A stretch of DNA of 64,000 nucleotides from Dehalococcoidia bacterium (GTDB taxonomy: Bacteria; Chloroflexota; Dehalococcoidia; SpSt-223), in assembly GCA_025054935.1 (NCBI GenBank), contig JANWZD010000001.1, positions 327,008 through 391,007 on the forward strand. The letters run 5' to 3'. The translations under genes were made by a program, and so were the position numbers. Shown in pieces: positions 63,049 to 64,000 of the stretch; position 1 is the first letter of the stretch; every line of letters begins with the position of its first letter. Below the pieces are notes generated by a model. That model saw nothing but the letters and a program-made list of their open reading frames with translations. It searched no databases and was not told the DNA's origin.

Positions 63049-63747
63049 GTGGCAGAGGAGGAGCGGACACCACGCCGGCGCCGGAAAGCGGAGGAAGGCA
63101 GCTCGCCCCACGGGGAGCGGGAAGCCGTCCGCGCCGCCCAGCGCGCCGAGGAACCAGATTCGCTGACGGTTCCCCTGTCGGACACTCCGGCGGCGCCGGG
63201 AGAAGAAGCGCCCGAGGCTGCCCCGGAGCGTATGCCGGGGCAACGAACGCGGCATGGGGTCGCGTTCGCCGCTGTCGGCATCGTGACGCTGGAGGAAGAA
63301 CGCCCACAACAACAGCAACGAGAGCGGGAGCCGGACCGTGTTGAAGTGGTCCGGCCCGCTGTGCGGAGGGAGGAAGGCTACACAATGACAACGTCGGCAA
63401 ACCGCGGTGGCGCTATCGGCATGATCGAAACGCGCGGGCTTGTCGCTGCGATTGAAGCAGCGGACGCCATGCTGAAAGCGGCAAACGTCGAGTTGATCGG
63501 CAAGCAACAGATTGGCAATGGATTAGTCACCGTCATCGTCGCCGGAGATGTGGGAGCGGTGAAGGCCGCGACTGATGCCGGCGCTGCCTCTGCAGCGCGC
63601 GTTGGCGAGGTCGTTTCCGTCCACGTCATCTCTCGCCCCGGCCGCGAGATCGGTCCAATCCTCACTGACGGCGGGATGTTCCCCTCCGGCGCGAGCGGCG
63701 AGCTCGGGAGCGGACGGTCGGCCGGTGAGTTGCAGGCCGGAAAATAA
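63049..63747 (+). CDS. BMC-H hexameric shell protein 2, with a possible 112-residue N-terminal extension
   Basis: The BMC domain ([29 protein letters not shown] through [15 protein letters not shown]) lies in the part starting at an internal ATG, 63385, which has GGAGGGAGGAAG upstream and alone would give 120 residues. The same frame is open back to a GTG at 63049 with AGGAAAGGAAGG upstream, adding 112 charged, low-complexity residues ([23 protein letters not shown]) with high GC3. Either start, or both, may be used; without the extension there would be a 423-bp gap in an otherwise tight operon. A Gly/Ser tail of about 25 residues follows the domain. Confidence 0.85.
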   Translation: MAEEERTPRRRRKAEEGSSPHGEREAVRAAQRAEEPDSLTVPLSDTPAAPGEEAPEAAPERMPGQRTRHGVAFAAVGIVTLEEERPQQQQREREPDRVEVVRPAVRREEGYTMTTSANRGGAIGMIETRGLVAAIEAADAMLKAANVELIGKQQIGNGLVTVIVAGDVGAVKAATDAGAASAARVGEVVSVHVISRPGREIGPILTDGGMFPSGASGELGSGRSAGELQAGK

Positions 63748-63771
63748 ACCGCGTCTGCGCGGAGAGGAACG

Positions 63772-64000
63772 ATGGCAAAGCTGATCAGCGCAAAAGACAT
63801 CGAGGCGGCAGCAGCAGCCGGGCAGCGAACCGTCACGTTCGGAAGCGGGCAGATCGTGACCCCTGCCGCGAAAGACCGGGCCCGCGAACTCGGCATCACG
63901 ATCGTCGGTGCGAACGGCGCAAGCGCGCCGGCGGCTCCTGCCCAGCCAAGCGGCCAGCCAACATCTGCGCCGGTCTCGCAGCCGGCAGCGTCGGCGGCGC
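63772..64000 (+). CDS. EutQ-N-like module followed by a Pro/Ala linker, 3' end outside window
   Basis: 76 residues visible. MAKLISAKDIEAAAAAGQ then QIVTPAAKDRARELGITIVG match the start of EutQ (LITANDIRAAHARGE ... ITPEAREVAELLGFTI) closely. From about residue 47 an Ala/Pro/Gln/Ser-rich linker begins, as in the HyuB encoded upstream. The rest is cut off; it may be another tagged enzyme or a EutQ/scaffold-type protein. RBS GGAGAGGAA precedes 63772, 24 nt after BMC-H 2. Confidence 0.75.
   Translation, partial: MAKLISAKDIEAAAAAGQRTVTFGSGQIVTPAAKDRARELGITIVGANGASAPAAPAQPSGQPTSAPVSQPAASAA

Noticed and set aside
61273-63507. A 744-codon open frame on the minus strand opposite hyuB
   Set aside because: It lies antisense to clear HyuB and BMC-H coding sequence, has no recognisable domain and is a by-product of the GC-rich third positions.

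Overview
The window is a continuous stretch of high-GC bacterial chromosome with short intergenic gaps, many 4-nt ATGA/GTGA/TTGA start-stop overlaps and frequent GTG/TTG starts. Gene content (caa3-type cytochrome oxidase with a cytochrome c domain on subunit II, peptide ABC transporter, acyl-CoA dehydrogenases, type III CoA transferases, sulfur-carrier cysteine synthesis) points to an aerobic heterotroph. The overall flavour is that of a Chloroflexota-like lineage, but this is only an impression; no rRNA, tRNA or phage/IS element was seen.

Layout. 0-1.6 kb (minus): a restriction-modification pair, a PD-(D/E)XK endonuclease cut by the window edge and a Dam-type methylase. 1.8-5.8 kb: thiol-dioxygenase-like cupin, acyl-CoA dehydrogenase-like enzyme, a small lipoprotein and a polysaccharide flippase. 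5.9-11.6 kb (minus): a complete five-gene peptide/solute ABC transporter. 11.7-14.4 kb: VOC protein, Rossmann-only protein and quinone oxidoreductase. 14.4-19.9 kb (minus): pyrF, murI, an exonuclease/phosphatase-family protein, a membrane protein, a nucleotidyltransferase, a glycosyltransferase and a zinc-ribbon protein. 20.36-20.55 kb: an unassigned structured RNA with its own promoter and terminator. 20.6-31.5 kb: isocitrate-dehydrogenase-like/cupin fusion, transaldolase-like protein, cyclic amidohydrolase, MBL hydrolase, two tandem CoA transferases, a chelatase-like protein, a CDF metal transporter, an alpha/beta hydrolase-fold protein and another zinc-ribbon protein. 31.6-36.7 kb (minus): S9 peptidase, then an operon Rrf2-CysM-(sulfur carrier fused to E1-like enzyme)-JAMM protease. 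37.2-41.1 kb: cytochrome oxidase operon. 41.2-56.3 kb: MFS transporter, cupredoxin, two Gfo/Idh/MocA proteins, acyl-CoA synthetase, glycosyltransferase, orphan DNA methylase, tsaD, acyl-CoA dehydrogenase, GntR regulator, FAD oxidoreductase and a trehalose-phosphatase-like protein whose catalytic aspartates are both asparagine.

The most striking region is 56.7-64 kb (plus), which continues past the window: a bacterial microcompartment (BMC) operon. It encodes HyuA, a BMC-P pentamer, a BMC-H hexamer, a BMC-T trimer, HyuB, a second BMC-H and a truncated open frame. HyuB carries an N-terminal module resembling the N-terminus of EutQ, joined by a long Pro/Ala-rich linker. The last, truncated frame starts with the same kind of module and the same kind of linker. 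My reading is a shell packaging an ATP-dependent hydantoinase/oxoprolinase-family enzyme, with the module as a candidate cargo or scaffold tag. No aldehyde dehydrogenase is present in the visible part.
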